Below are positions 1 to 5,594 of a stretch of 7,654 nucleotides of DNA, in pieces. The notes beneath the pieces are model-generated. The model saw nothing but the letters and a program-made list of their open reading frames with translations. It had not been told where the DNA came from and made no database searches. Each line of letters begins with the position of its first letter. The stretch's first letter is position 1. Made by a program: the position numbers and the translations under genes. Source of the stretch: Phycisphaerae bacterium (lineage in GTDB: Bacteria; Planctomycetota; Phycisphaerae; Phycisphaerales; SM1A02); contig NYVS01000116.1 in NCBI GenBank assembly GCA_002684755.1, positions 5,907 to 13,560 on the forward strand, written 5' to 3'.

Positions 1-342
1 GCGAATCTCTACACGGGCGCCAGCCCGGCCGTCCTCCAGCTCATCAAGAGCGTCATTCGGGCCGCACGGCGGCGTGAGGTGGCGGTCTCGATCTGCGGTG
101 AGATCGCCGGAGAGCCGATCTACACCATGTTGCTGCTGGGACTCGGTTTGCGTACACTTTCTCTGGTTCCGACCCAGATTCCCCTCATCAAGAAGGTGAT
201 CAGGTCGGTCTCGATCGAACATTGCGAACGCATCGCCCGGAAGGTCGGTACGTTCGATTCCGAGCGGCAGGTCCTCAACTACCTCCGCGACGAGCTCAGA
301 AAAATCGACCCCGGATCACCCGGCGGATGGACCGCCGAGTGA
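1..342 (+). CDS. ptsI: Phosphoenolpyruvate-protein phosphotransferase (PTS enzyme I), C-terminal fragment
   Basis: Frame 1 is open from the first base to TGA at 340-342 and gives 113 residues; the start lies outside the window. The fragment matches the end of the enzyme I PEP-binding TIM barrel: a SPAVLQLI helix, then the SICGEIAGEP motif with the conserved active-site cysteine (codon 94-96), then LLLGLGLRTLS and the QIPLIKKVIRSVS helix. Enzyme I takes phosphate from PEP and passes it to HPr in the cytoplasm. The cysteine corresponds by motif to Cys502 of E. coli enzyme I, which acts in proton donation to pyruvate. The protein ends about where family members end, with a short polar tail. The fragment cannot separate sugar-PTS enzyme I from the nitrogen-type paralogue PtsP, because the N-terminal domains are not visible. 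No HPr or EII gene lies in the window. The family call is firm; the subtype is open. Confidence 0.9.
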   Translation, partial: ANLYTGASPAVLQLIKSVIRAARRREVAVSICGEIAGEPIYTMLLLGLGLRTLSLVPTQIPLIKKVIRSVSIEHCERIARKVGTFDSERQVLNYLRDELRKIDPGSPGGWTAE

Positions 343-371
343 AGGGGAAGTCAGGAACAAAGGACCGCTTC

Positions 372-397
372 GACGGGACGTGAACCGCACGTTCGTC
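372..397 (+). terminator. Hairpin 30 bases after ptsI, possible transcript 3' end
   Basis: GACG (372-375) pairs with CGTC (394-397) and ACGTG (378-382) pairs with CACGT (388-392), with a small internal loop and a five-base apical loop. It sits just downstream of the ptsI stop, where a 3' end is expected. No U-run follows it (the next bases are purine-rich), so it is not a classic intrinsic terminator. It could stabilise a processed 3' end or be chance. Confidence 0.25.
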
Positions 398-494
398 GAG
401 GAGGGACACGAATCAAGTGATCGAGGAGGCTTCCTCCCCGCTCACGGCAGGCGACCGAGATCGCCGCTCGGACTGGGCGAGGTCGACGCGACGC

Positions 495-557
495 CCCGGG
501 AATCCAGCCTCTTCAGGAGGCGACTCCGCCTCACGCGGAGCTGGAGGATTGCCCGGG
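495..557 (+). ncRNA. Candidate structured RNA element (three-way junction) in the rne leader
   Basis: Bases 495-505 (CCCGGGAATCC) pair with 546-557 to give 11 base pairs with a single bulged G at 551. A506-G507 can add two pairs with C541-T542 across a bulge. Inside this closing helix are two hairpins. One has CCTC 508-511 paired with GAGG 517-520 (one more pair, G507-C521, is possible). The other has CTCCGC 524-529 paired with GCGGAG 535-540 around a five-base loop. Only about three bases separate the two inner hairpins, so this is a compact junction. It matches no riboswitch or RNA family that I recognise. Function, if any, is unknown; control of the downstream ribonuclease gene is a guess from position. 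Confidence 0.35.
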
Positions 558-572
558 ATCGCCGACCGACAC

Positions 573-588
573 GCCGGTGAACACCGGC
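573..588. repeat. Perfect 16-base inverted repeat upstream of rne
   Basis: GCCGGTG, two bases, then CACCGGC: 7-base arms around AA. As RNA it makes a six- or seven-pair hairpin; as DNA it has the symmetry of a dimeric repressor site. It lies about 235 bases before the rne start and 15 bases after the 495-557 fold. No regulator can be named. Confidence 0.35.
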
Positions 589-670
589 CCCGCTTCGAAC
601 TGGATGATCTCGAATCGAAACGAGGACCGATCGGCACCGCACTGCGGAGGACCGGATCGATTCCTCGGTT

Positions 671-692
671 GGCGACCGCGATGCGGTCCGCC
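671..692 (+). other. Hairpin in the rne leader
   Basis: GGCGACCGC (671-679) pairs with GCGGTC (683-688) and GCC (690-692), nine pairs with a bulged C at 689 and a three-base loop GAT. It has no U-run. It could be part of a structured leader or chance pairing in GC-rich sequence. Confidence 0.25.
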
Positions 693-736
693 CGCTCCGG
701 TGTGATGTACCGGAATCCTGTCAAGATCCAGGCCGA

Positions 737-776
737 CCGACGATGCACGCCCGACGTGCGTCGGATCCCGATCGGG
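737..776 (+). other. Hairpin plus adjacent 10-base palindrome close to the rne start
   Basis: CCGAC (737-741) pairs with GTCGG (760-764) and GCACG (745-749) with CGTGC (755-759), with a GAT bulge. Two bases later comes the palindrome CCCGATCGGG (767-776). The element ends about 46 bases before the first possible rne start codon, so it is in the right place for an operator or a leader structure. Neither role is shown. Confidence 0.25.
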
Positions 777-822
777 CTCGACGTCCCCTCGACGACATTC
801 GATCACGACCTCGAACGCGGTC

Positions 823-3800
823 ATGGAGACGACCATGACCATGAACGACAACGATTCCGACGCCGGCGATTCACCGGCCGCGGAACCCACCACCGCCGAG
901 TCTTCGGCCGGGGCCGGGAAGACCACGAAGAAGTCGACGACGAAGAAGAAGACGACGAAGAAGTCCGCCGCGAAGAAGACGACCAAGAAGACCGTGGCCA
1001 AGAAGACCACGAAGAAGTCGACTGCGAAGAAGACGACCAGGAAGTCGACCGCGAAGAAGACGACCAAGAAGAAGACGACGAAGAAGACCACCAGTCGAGC
1101 CGCGTCCTCCGAGCCCGAAACCGATGCGGGCACCGAGACCGAAGCCCCGACCGAGACCGTCGTGGAGGCCGTCGTCACCGCGGAAACACCGGAATCGACC
1201 CCCGAGGCGACGGTGGCCGCGACGACCGAGGCCGAAGGCGGCACGGACGCGGCGGCCGATGACGAATCCGCACCGCGAAAGAAGCGATCCCGACGAGGTG
1301 GCTCCCGGCGCCGGAAGCGCGGTTCGGGCGAGCCCGACGCCGAGTCCGCCGATACCGAGGCGGCCGACGCCGTCGCGGAAACGCCGGAGGCGGACGGTGA
1401 CGCGGAATCCGACTCCGAGACGAGCGAACCCGAAGAGAAGAAGTCCGGCTCGACGGCGAAGAAGGGACGATCCCGCCGCGAGTGGAAGCGACCCGACCGG
1501 GCCGCGATCGAAGTGACGCCCACCGGCCCGACCGCGCCCGCGGGAAGCCGGGTCCTCCTCGTCGACGACGTGCCGGGCGAGTCCTGCCGAATCGCGATTC
1601 TCGAGAAGGGACGACTCGAGGAGCTCTTCGTCGAACGGACCCAGAGCGCGACCGCGGTCGGCAACATCTACAAGGCCCGCGTCGTCAACGTCGAATCCTC
1701 GATCCAGGCCGCCTTCGTCGACTACGGCCAGGGCATGAACGGCTTCCTCCACGTCTCCGACCTCCACCCCCGCTACTTCCCCGGCGGCGACAAGACGGAG
1801 AAGGTCGGTCGCAAGACCCCCCGGCGGGAGCGACCGCCGATCCAGGATGCGTTGAAGAAGGGTCAGGAGATCCTGGTCCAGGTCCTGAAGCAGGGCGTCG
1901 GCACCAAGGGCCCGACCGTCACCAGCTACCTCTCCATCCCCGGTCGCCTGCTGGTGATGATGCCGGGCATGGACCGCGTCGGCGTGAGCCGGAAGGTCGA
2001 CGACGACCAGCGTGAGAAGATGCGGAGGATCCTCGACGAACTGGATCTCCCCGACGGCTTCGGCTTCATCGTCCGCACCGCCGGATACGACAAGACCAAG
2101 ACCGAGCTCAAGCGAGACGCCGCCTACCTGAAGCGACTCTGGACCCAGCTCGAGAAGCGCATGGACCGCGTCGGCGCTCCTTCGGAGCTCTACACCGAGG
2201 GCGACCTCGTGGTCCGGACCATCCGTGACGTCGTCGACGCCTCGATCGATTCGATCGTGATCAACAGTCGGACGGGATTCGAGCGGGCCAGCACGTTCCT
2301 CTCCGTGGTCTCGCCGAAGTCGGGCCCCAAGGTCCGCTACTACGACAAGCCAGTTCCGCTCTTCGACGCGTTCGACGTCGAAAGGCAGATCGATCTGATC
2401 CACGCCCGCGAGGTCCCGCTGCGATCCGGCGGCGCGCTGGTGATCGACCAGACCGAGGCGATGGTCGCGATCGACGTCAACTCCGGCCGGAGCCGCGGCG
2501 CCCGCGACGCGGAGAGCAACGCGGTCTCGACCAACCGGGAGGCCGCCGACGAGATCGTCCGCCAGCTCCGGCTGCGTGACCAGGGCGGCCTCGTCGTCTG
2601 CGACTTCATCGACATGCGTTTCGCCAGGAACCGCAAGGAGATCGAGGACCGACTCGCCGAGAATCTCCGTCAGGACCGGGCGAGGACCACGTTCCTGCCG
2701 ATCAGCGAGTTCGGACTCGTGGAGATGACCCGACAGCGGATCCGCCCGAGCATCCGATCCCAGTACTTCACGCCCTGCCAGTCCTGCACCGGCCTCGGCG
2801 AGATCCGGAATCCGGACTCCGTCGCCGCCGATGCGGTCCGAAGAGCCGCCCGCATCCTCGCGGTCGACAAGGTCGAGCGGGTCGAGCTGGTGTGCGGCAC
2901 CCGGGTCGCCAGCGCCCTGTTGAGCGGACATCGCCGCCGGATCGACGATCTGGAACGCCGAAGCGGCGGACGGGTCGACATCCGGATCTCCGAGCAGATC
3001 GGAAGCGACCGCTTCGACGTCTACGCCTACGACGACCGCAACGCCGACATCGACATCTCACGGCTTCCCCTGTTGAAGACCCCGGTTCTGACCGACTTCG
3101 TCGAGTCGCTCGACGACGTCGGCGACGAGGCGGAGGATGACGTCGCCACCGGAAACGGAAACGGAAACGGTGACGGCGACGGTCGACGACGACGGCGTCG
3201 ACGCCGCAAGCCCGCTCCGGCGGACGTGGTCTCGATCGCGATGGCCGGTGGTTTCGACATCGATGACGACGACGAGGACGACGACGAGGAGACGATCGCC
3301 GAACGTCTGGCGAAGCCGCTCGACACCGACACCGACGCCGACCAGGACGAGACGTCCGAAGGTGGTGGCCGCAAGCGACGCCGCCGGCGTCGACGTCGCG
3401 GTCGCGGAAACCGATCCGGCGAGGAAGGCGATGGCACGACGTCCGAATCGACCTCCGGGTCGACCTCCGAGTCGAGGGAGACGCCGGCCGAGCCGCCGGC
3501 ACCCGCCGAGCCTGAATCACCGGTTCGAGTCCACGCGCTCGCGAAGGAACTCGGGATCACCAGCAAGGAGATCCTCGCGGCGGTCGTGGAGAAGCTCGAA
3601 TCACTCGAGCTGAAGAACCACATGTCCTCCATTCCCGGCGAATTCGTGGGGACGGTCCGCGGTTTCTTCGCACCCGATCCGCCGGAAACGCCCGAGGTCG
3701 ACGACGCCGAGCCGGCGCCGCAGGCCGAAGACGCGGCAGCGGCGTCACCGGACGGCGAAGATGTCGACGAGAACGGCGAGCCGCGAAAGAAGCGTCGCCG

Positions 3801-4143
3801 CCGACGACGTGGCGGCCGACGGCGACGACGACGCTCCGACGATGACGCCGAGGGCGGCGAAGGCGCCGACGGCGACCGGCGTTCGGAAGACGTGTCGGGC
3901 GACGACGAATCGACCGACACCAGGCCGACGCCGGTGTCGACGAACGCATCGGAGGAGGAATCCGAAGCCCTGGAGACGCCGGACGAGCGGGATTCCGCGG
4001 AATCGGATCGTTCGGACGAACCGGAGCACGCGGTCGCGGTCGTGGAGACCGCCGCCGTTCCGATCAAGCCGAAGAAGCGGTCGCTCTACGGCGGCCGGTA
4101 TCAGCGCCGATCCCCCGGGCAGTCCAGCCCGGGTGATCGCTGA
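823..4143 (+). CDS. rne: Ribonuclease E/G family endoribonuclease with extended disordered tails
   Basis: RNase E cuts single-stranded RNA in mRNA decay and rRNA/tRNA maturation. Residues 1-240 are a low-complexity extension with Lys/Thr repeats (33-90) and a basic patch (152-166). The core starts near RVLLVDD (243). The S1 part includes GNIYKARVV (280-288) and QAAFVDYG; the 5'-sensor motif VRTAG is present (R418, T419). AIDVNSG (D551) and CDFIDM (D594) supply the two Mg ligands (E. coli D303, D346), and CQSC (C652, C655) is the Zn-link. All key residues are present, so it should be active. After about residue 770 the tail alternates Arg runs (788-795, 850-861, 988-1004) with acidic stretches (814-823). 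An IF2_N-like module lies at 901-949, and the protein ends in a basic SLYGGRYQRR segment. The start could be ATG 823, 835 or 841; GGAG at 825-828 is well spaced for 835. A TGA in frame at 703 and the absence of start codons between exclude a longer form. No degradosome partner is encoded nearby. Confidence 0.95.
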   Translation: METTMTMNDNDSDAGDSPAAEPTTAESSAGAGKTTKKSTTKKKTTKKSAAKKTTKKTVAKKTTKKSTAKKTTRKSTAKKTTKKKTTKKTTSRAASSEPETDAGTETEAPTETVVEAVVTAETPESTPEATVAATTEAEGGTDAAADDESAPRKKRSRRGGSRRRKRGSGEPDAESADTEAADAVAETPEADGDAESDSETSEPEEKKSGSTAKKGRSRREWKRPDRAAIEVTPTGPTAPAGSRVLLVDDVPGESCRIAILEKGRLEELFVERTQSATAVGNIYKARVVNVESSIQAAFVDYGQGMNGFLHVSDLHPRYFPGGDKTEKVGRKTPRRERPPIQDALKKGQEILVQVLKQGVGTKGPTVTSYLSIPGRLLVMMPGMDRVGVSRKVDDDQREKMRRILDELDLPDGFGFIVRTAGYDKTKTELKRDAAYLKRLWTQLEKRMDRVGAPSELYTEGDLVVRTIRDVVDASIDSIVINSRTGFERASTFLSVVSPKSGPKVRYYDKPVPLFDAFDVERQIDLIHAREVPLRSGGALVIDQTEAMVAIDVNSGRSRGARDAESNAVSTNREAADEIVRQLRLRDQGGLVVCDFIDMRFARNRKEIEDRLAENLRQDRARTTFLPISEFGLVEMTRQRIRPSIRSQYFTPCQSCTGLGEIRNPDSVAADAVRRAARILAVDKVERVELVCGTRVASALLSGHRRRIDDLERRSGGRVDIRISEQIGSDRFDVYAYDDRNADIDISRLPLLKTPVLTDFVESLDDVGDEAEDDVATGNGNGNGDGDGRRRRRRRRKPAPADVVSIAMAGGFDIDDDDEDDDEETIAERLAKPLDTDTDADQDETSEGGGRKRRRRRRRRGRGNRSGEEGDGTTSESTSGSTSESRETPAEPPAPAEPESPVRVHALAKELGITSKEILAAVVEKLESLELKNHMSSIPGEFVGTVRGFFAPDPPETPEVDDAEPAPQAEDAAAASPDGEDVDENGEPRKKRRRRRRGGRRRRRRSDDDAEGGEGADGDRRSEDVSGDDESTDTRPTPVSTNASEEESEALETPDERDSAESDRSDEPEHAVAVVETAAVPIKPKKRSLYGGRYQRRSPGQSSPGDR
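825..828 (+). promoter_or_regulatory. GGAG ribosome binding site candidate that favours ATG 835 for rne
   Basis: GGAG lies inside the codons that follow the first ATG (823) and six bases before the second ATG (835). No good Shine-Dalgarno sequence is seen before 823. If this site is used, the protein begins four residues later than the longest form; ATG 841 is a third option. The difference does not affect any domain. Confidence 0.4.
919..1095 (+). repeat. Degenerate Lys/Thr codon repeat in rne (histone H1-like)
   Basis: The DNA is a run of imperfect copies built from AAGAAG and ACGACC-type units, encoding variants of KKTTKK, KKSTAKK and KKTVAKK over about 58 residues. Bases vary at synonymous positions, so it is an old, maintained protein repeat rather than a fresh DNA slippage product. 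Similar Lys/Ala/Thr/Pro repeats occur in bacterial H1-like nucleic-acid-binding proteins. Confidence 0.85.
3151..3180 (+). repeat. Short tandem hexamer repeat in rne
   Basis: Three exact GGAAAC copies (3151-3168) are followed by GGTGAC and GGCGAC, encoding (Gly-Asn)x3 then (Gly-Asp)x2. The tract joins the end of the catalytic half to the first poly-Arg block. The exact copies suggest recent slippage and probable length variation between strains, in a linker that should tolerate it. Confidence 0.8.
4114..4133 (+). other. Strong hairpin at the 3' end of the rne coding region
   Basis: CCCGGGC (4114-4120) and GCCCGGG (4127-4133) form a perfect seven-pair GC stem around AGTCCA, just before the rne stop codon (4141-4143). 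No U-run follows, so termination is unlikely. It could protect or mark a cleavage point between rne and dxr in a joint transcript. It also encodes the last residues, so it may be coincidental. Confidence 0.35.
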
Positions 4144-4184
4144 ATCCGTTCCGATCGTTCTCCTTCCGGCCGATCACGGGAATC

Positions 4185-4190
4185 GAGGAA
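4185..4190 (+). promoter_or_regulatory. Ribosome binding site for dxr
   Basis: GAGGAA stands 11 bases before ATG 4202, a little far but usable. It supports 4202 as the start. The same frame stays open far upstream through rne, but only as an overlap shadow; translation from 4202 gives a normal family length with the NADPH motif near the N-terminus. Confidence 0.5.
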
Positions 4191-4201
4191 GCCCAGTTCG
4201 G

Positions 4202-5422
4202 ATGAAGCAGCCGTCTCGAAACATCGCCGAATCGAATGATCCGAGACGGATCATCATCCTCGGCTCGACCGGTTCCATCGGCGTCGGGGCGCTCGACGTC
4301 GTCGAGCACCTCGCCGCCGCCGAGAAGAGGCCCGGCGAATCGACACCGACCTTCGAGGTCGTGGGACTCGCCGCGGGCCGTCGGGGCGACGTCCTCGAGA
4401 AGCAGGCCGATCGATTCTCGGTCCGCGACGTGGCCCTCGCGGATCCCGGCGCGGCGTCGGCACTGTCGACCGATCGTTCGATCCGCACCGGACCGGACGC
4501 CGCGGTCCGACTCGTCGAGGACCTCGCGCGGCCCGGCGACCTGGTGGTCGCCGCGATGGTCGGCGCCGCGGGGATCCCCTCGGCGCTCGCGGCGATCGAA
4601 CGCGGCTGCGACGTCGCGTTGGCGAACAAGGAGACGCTGGTCGCCGCCGGAGCGCTGGTGACCGCCGCGGCCGCGGAGGCCGGGGTCGAGATCATTCCGA
4701 TCGACAGTGAACACGCCGCGCTGCACCAGTGCCTTCGTTCCGGCCGCGACGCGCGGGAGGTGTCCCGACTCGTCCTGACCGCGTCCGGCGGTCCCTTCCG
4801 GACCTGGTCCTCGGACCGGATCCGGAACGCGACGGTCGAGGAGGCGTTGAACCATCCGACCTGGAAGATGGGACCGAAGGTCACCATCGACTCCGCGACG
4901 ATGATGAACAAGGGGCTCGAGCTGATCGAGGCCCACTGGTTGTTCGGCATCGACGCGGATCGTCTCGAGGCGATCATCCATCCCCAGTCGATCGTGCACT
5001 CCTTCGTCGAGTTCCTCGACGGGTCGTCGCTCGCCCAGCTGTCGCCTCCGGACATGCGGATGCCGATCCAGTACGCGCTCTGTCATCCGGTCCGGGTGCC
5101 GGGCTGCGCAGCCCCCATGGACTACCAGGCGTTGCGGGAGCTCGTCTTCGAACCCGTCGATCACGACCGGTTCCCCTCCATCGAGATCGCCCGAGGCGTG
5201 ATCCGCGCCGGTGGCACCGCCGGCGCGATCTTCAACGCCGCGAACGAGGTCGCCGCCGAAGCCTTCTGTGCCGGCGGCATGCCCTTCGGCCGGATCGCGG
5301 AAGTCGTCGCGGACGTGGTCGACCGGGTCCCGATCGGACCGGCGTCCGATCTCGACGCGGTGATGGCGGCCGACGAGGCGGCCCGGGACGCCGCCCGCGC
5401 CCATTCGGCGATCGACGTCTGA
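4202..5422 (+). CDS. dxr: 1-deoxy-D-xylulose-5-phosphate reductoisomerase
   Basis: This cytoplasmic enzyme (also IspC) rearranges and reduces DXP to 2-C-methyl-D-erythritol 4-phosphate with NADPH and a divalent metal, the first committed step of the MEP isoprenoid pathway and the target of fosmidomycin. The 406-residue product is normal in length. GSTGSIG (21-27) is the NADPH-binding loop after the first strand. ALANKETLVAAG contains the conserved Asn-Lys-Glu (142-144). IDSEHAAL holds metal ligands D168 and E170, and MMNKGLE (234-240) holds the third, E240. TASGGPF and HPTWKMGPKVTIDSATMMNKG match the substrate-binding and flexible-loop regions. Everything needed for activity is present. The first 14 residues are a short extension beyond the usual start. 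The gene follows rne by 58 bases with no clear terminator, so co-transcription is plausible. It precedes the M50 protease, as dxr does in many bacteria. Confidence 0.97.
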   Translation: MKQPSRNIAESNDPRRIIILGSTGSIGVGALDVVEHLAAAEKRPGESTPTFEVVGLAAGRRGDVLEKQADRFSVRDVALADPGAASALSTDRSIRTGPDAAVRLVEDLARPGDLVVAAMVGAAGIPSALAAIERGCDVALANKETLVAAGALVTAAAAEAGVEIIPIDSEHAALHQCLRSGRDAREVSRLVLTASGGPFRTWSSDRIRNATVEEALNHPTWKMGPKVTIDSATMMNKGLELIEAHWLFGIDADRLEAIIHPQSIVHSFVEFLDGSSLAQLSPPDMRMPIQYALCHPVRVPGCAAPMDYQALRELVFEPVDHDRFPSIEIARGVIRAGGTAGAIFNAANEVAAEAFCAGGMPFGRIAEVVADVVDRVPIGPASDLDAVMAADEAARDAARAHSAIDV

Positions 5423-5459
5423 TCCGCCTGCGGATCGATTTCGGCCCGGAGTTCGGCCG
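5421..5459 (+). terminator. Two small hairpins at the dxr stop, weak terminator candidate
   Basis: GATCCG and CGGATC (5421-5436) form a six-pair stem with a four-base loop that overlaps the TGA stop. CGGCC (5442-5446) and GGCCG (5455-5459) form a second stem. Only a three-base T run lies between them, so any termination would be weak or factor-dependent. Read-through into the protease gene seems likely. Confidence 0.25.
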
Positions 5460-5562
5460 AGCCGCGAACCCGAGAGCGACCGCCGTCGAACTGATCCGGG
5501 AAGGTCCTCTGCTCCCCGGCTATCCTCTGGCCCCGACCTTCCGTTCGACCCCCGACCTCCGC

Positions 5563-5578
5563 GTTCCCGACCGGGAAC
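5563..5578. repeat. Perfect inverted repeat just upstream of the protease ribosome binding site
   Basis: GTTCCCG, two bases, CGGGAAC: 7-base arms ending five bases before the AAGGA site and 16 bases before the GTG start. As DNA it could be an operator; as RNA, a hairpin next to the ribosome site. The rest of the 172-base dxr-protease gap shows no open gene and no clear promoter. Confidence 0.4.
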
Positions 5579-5583
5579 CAACG

Positions 5584-5588
5584 AAGGA
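5584..5588 (+). promoter_or_regulatory. AAGGA ribosome binding site fixing the GTG start of the protease
   Basis: AAGGA lies six bases before GTG 5595, an ideal spacing. The next in-frame ATG (codon 46) lies beyond the HExxH motif, so it cannot be the start. GTG 5595 places the first membrane helix and HExxH at the expected N-terminal position. Confidence 0.7.
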
Positions 5589-5594
5589 TCCCGC

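Larger units (their letters stand above)
343..822 (+). promoter_or_regulatory. Long gene-free stretch: ptsI 3' flank plus probable rne leader
   Basis: This stretch has no open frame that looks like a protein. The frames that stay open have lower GC at third positions than the neighbouring genes and unrecognisable Arg/Asp/Ser-rich translations. No convincing -35/-10 pair was found by eye, so the transcription start of rne is unknown. What it does hold is a series of inverted repeats (372-397, 425-437, 495-557, 573-588, 671-692, 737-764, 767-776). GC-rich DNA forms hairpins easily, so individual ones may be chance. Long structured leaders are known for E. coli rne, where the 5' UTR mediates RNase E autoregulation. 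Applying that idea here is inference only. Confidence 0.45.

Noticed and set aside
425..437. GGAGG-CTT-CCTCC hairpin
   Set aside because: The stem is five pairs with a three-base loop, too short to separate from chance in this composition, so it is not listed as its own feature.
343..822. Possible tRNA or other known stable RNA in the long gap
   Set aside because: No cloverleaf with a GTTC-type T arm and acceptor pairing was found, and no recognised riboswitch core. The 495-557 fold has only three helices and lacks tRNA signature bases.
417..1262. 281-codon plus-strand frame overlapping the rne start
   Set aside because: Not annotated as a gene. The Asp/Glu/Arg-rich second half is the rne repeat read out of frame, and third-position GC is weaker than in real genes. 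Only the strong ribosome site before it is kept as an observation.
531..1667. 378-codon minus-strand frame with Phe/Val-rich repeats
   Set aside because: It is the mirror image of the Lys/Thr repeat (AAGAAG read backwards gives Phe-Phe), so the hydrophobic look is an artefact, not a membrane protein.
871..2931. 686-codon open frame on the minus strand opposite rne
   Set aside because: It lies wholly inside rne, whose frame has all RNase E motifs. The reverse product is a biased Arg/Leu/Gly/Val sequence with no family resemblance; long antisense frames are expected in GC-rich coding DNA.
3137..3613. 158-codon plus-strand frame inside rne
   Set aside because: It is an out-of-frame reading of charged low-complexity codons, with no separate start signal and no resemblance to a known protein.
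3761..4201. Upstream extension of the dxr frame into rne
   Set aside because: The extra residues are a Thr/Arg-rich shadow of the rne tail. DXR proteins begin shortly before the GSTGSIG motif, which fits ATG 4202.
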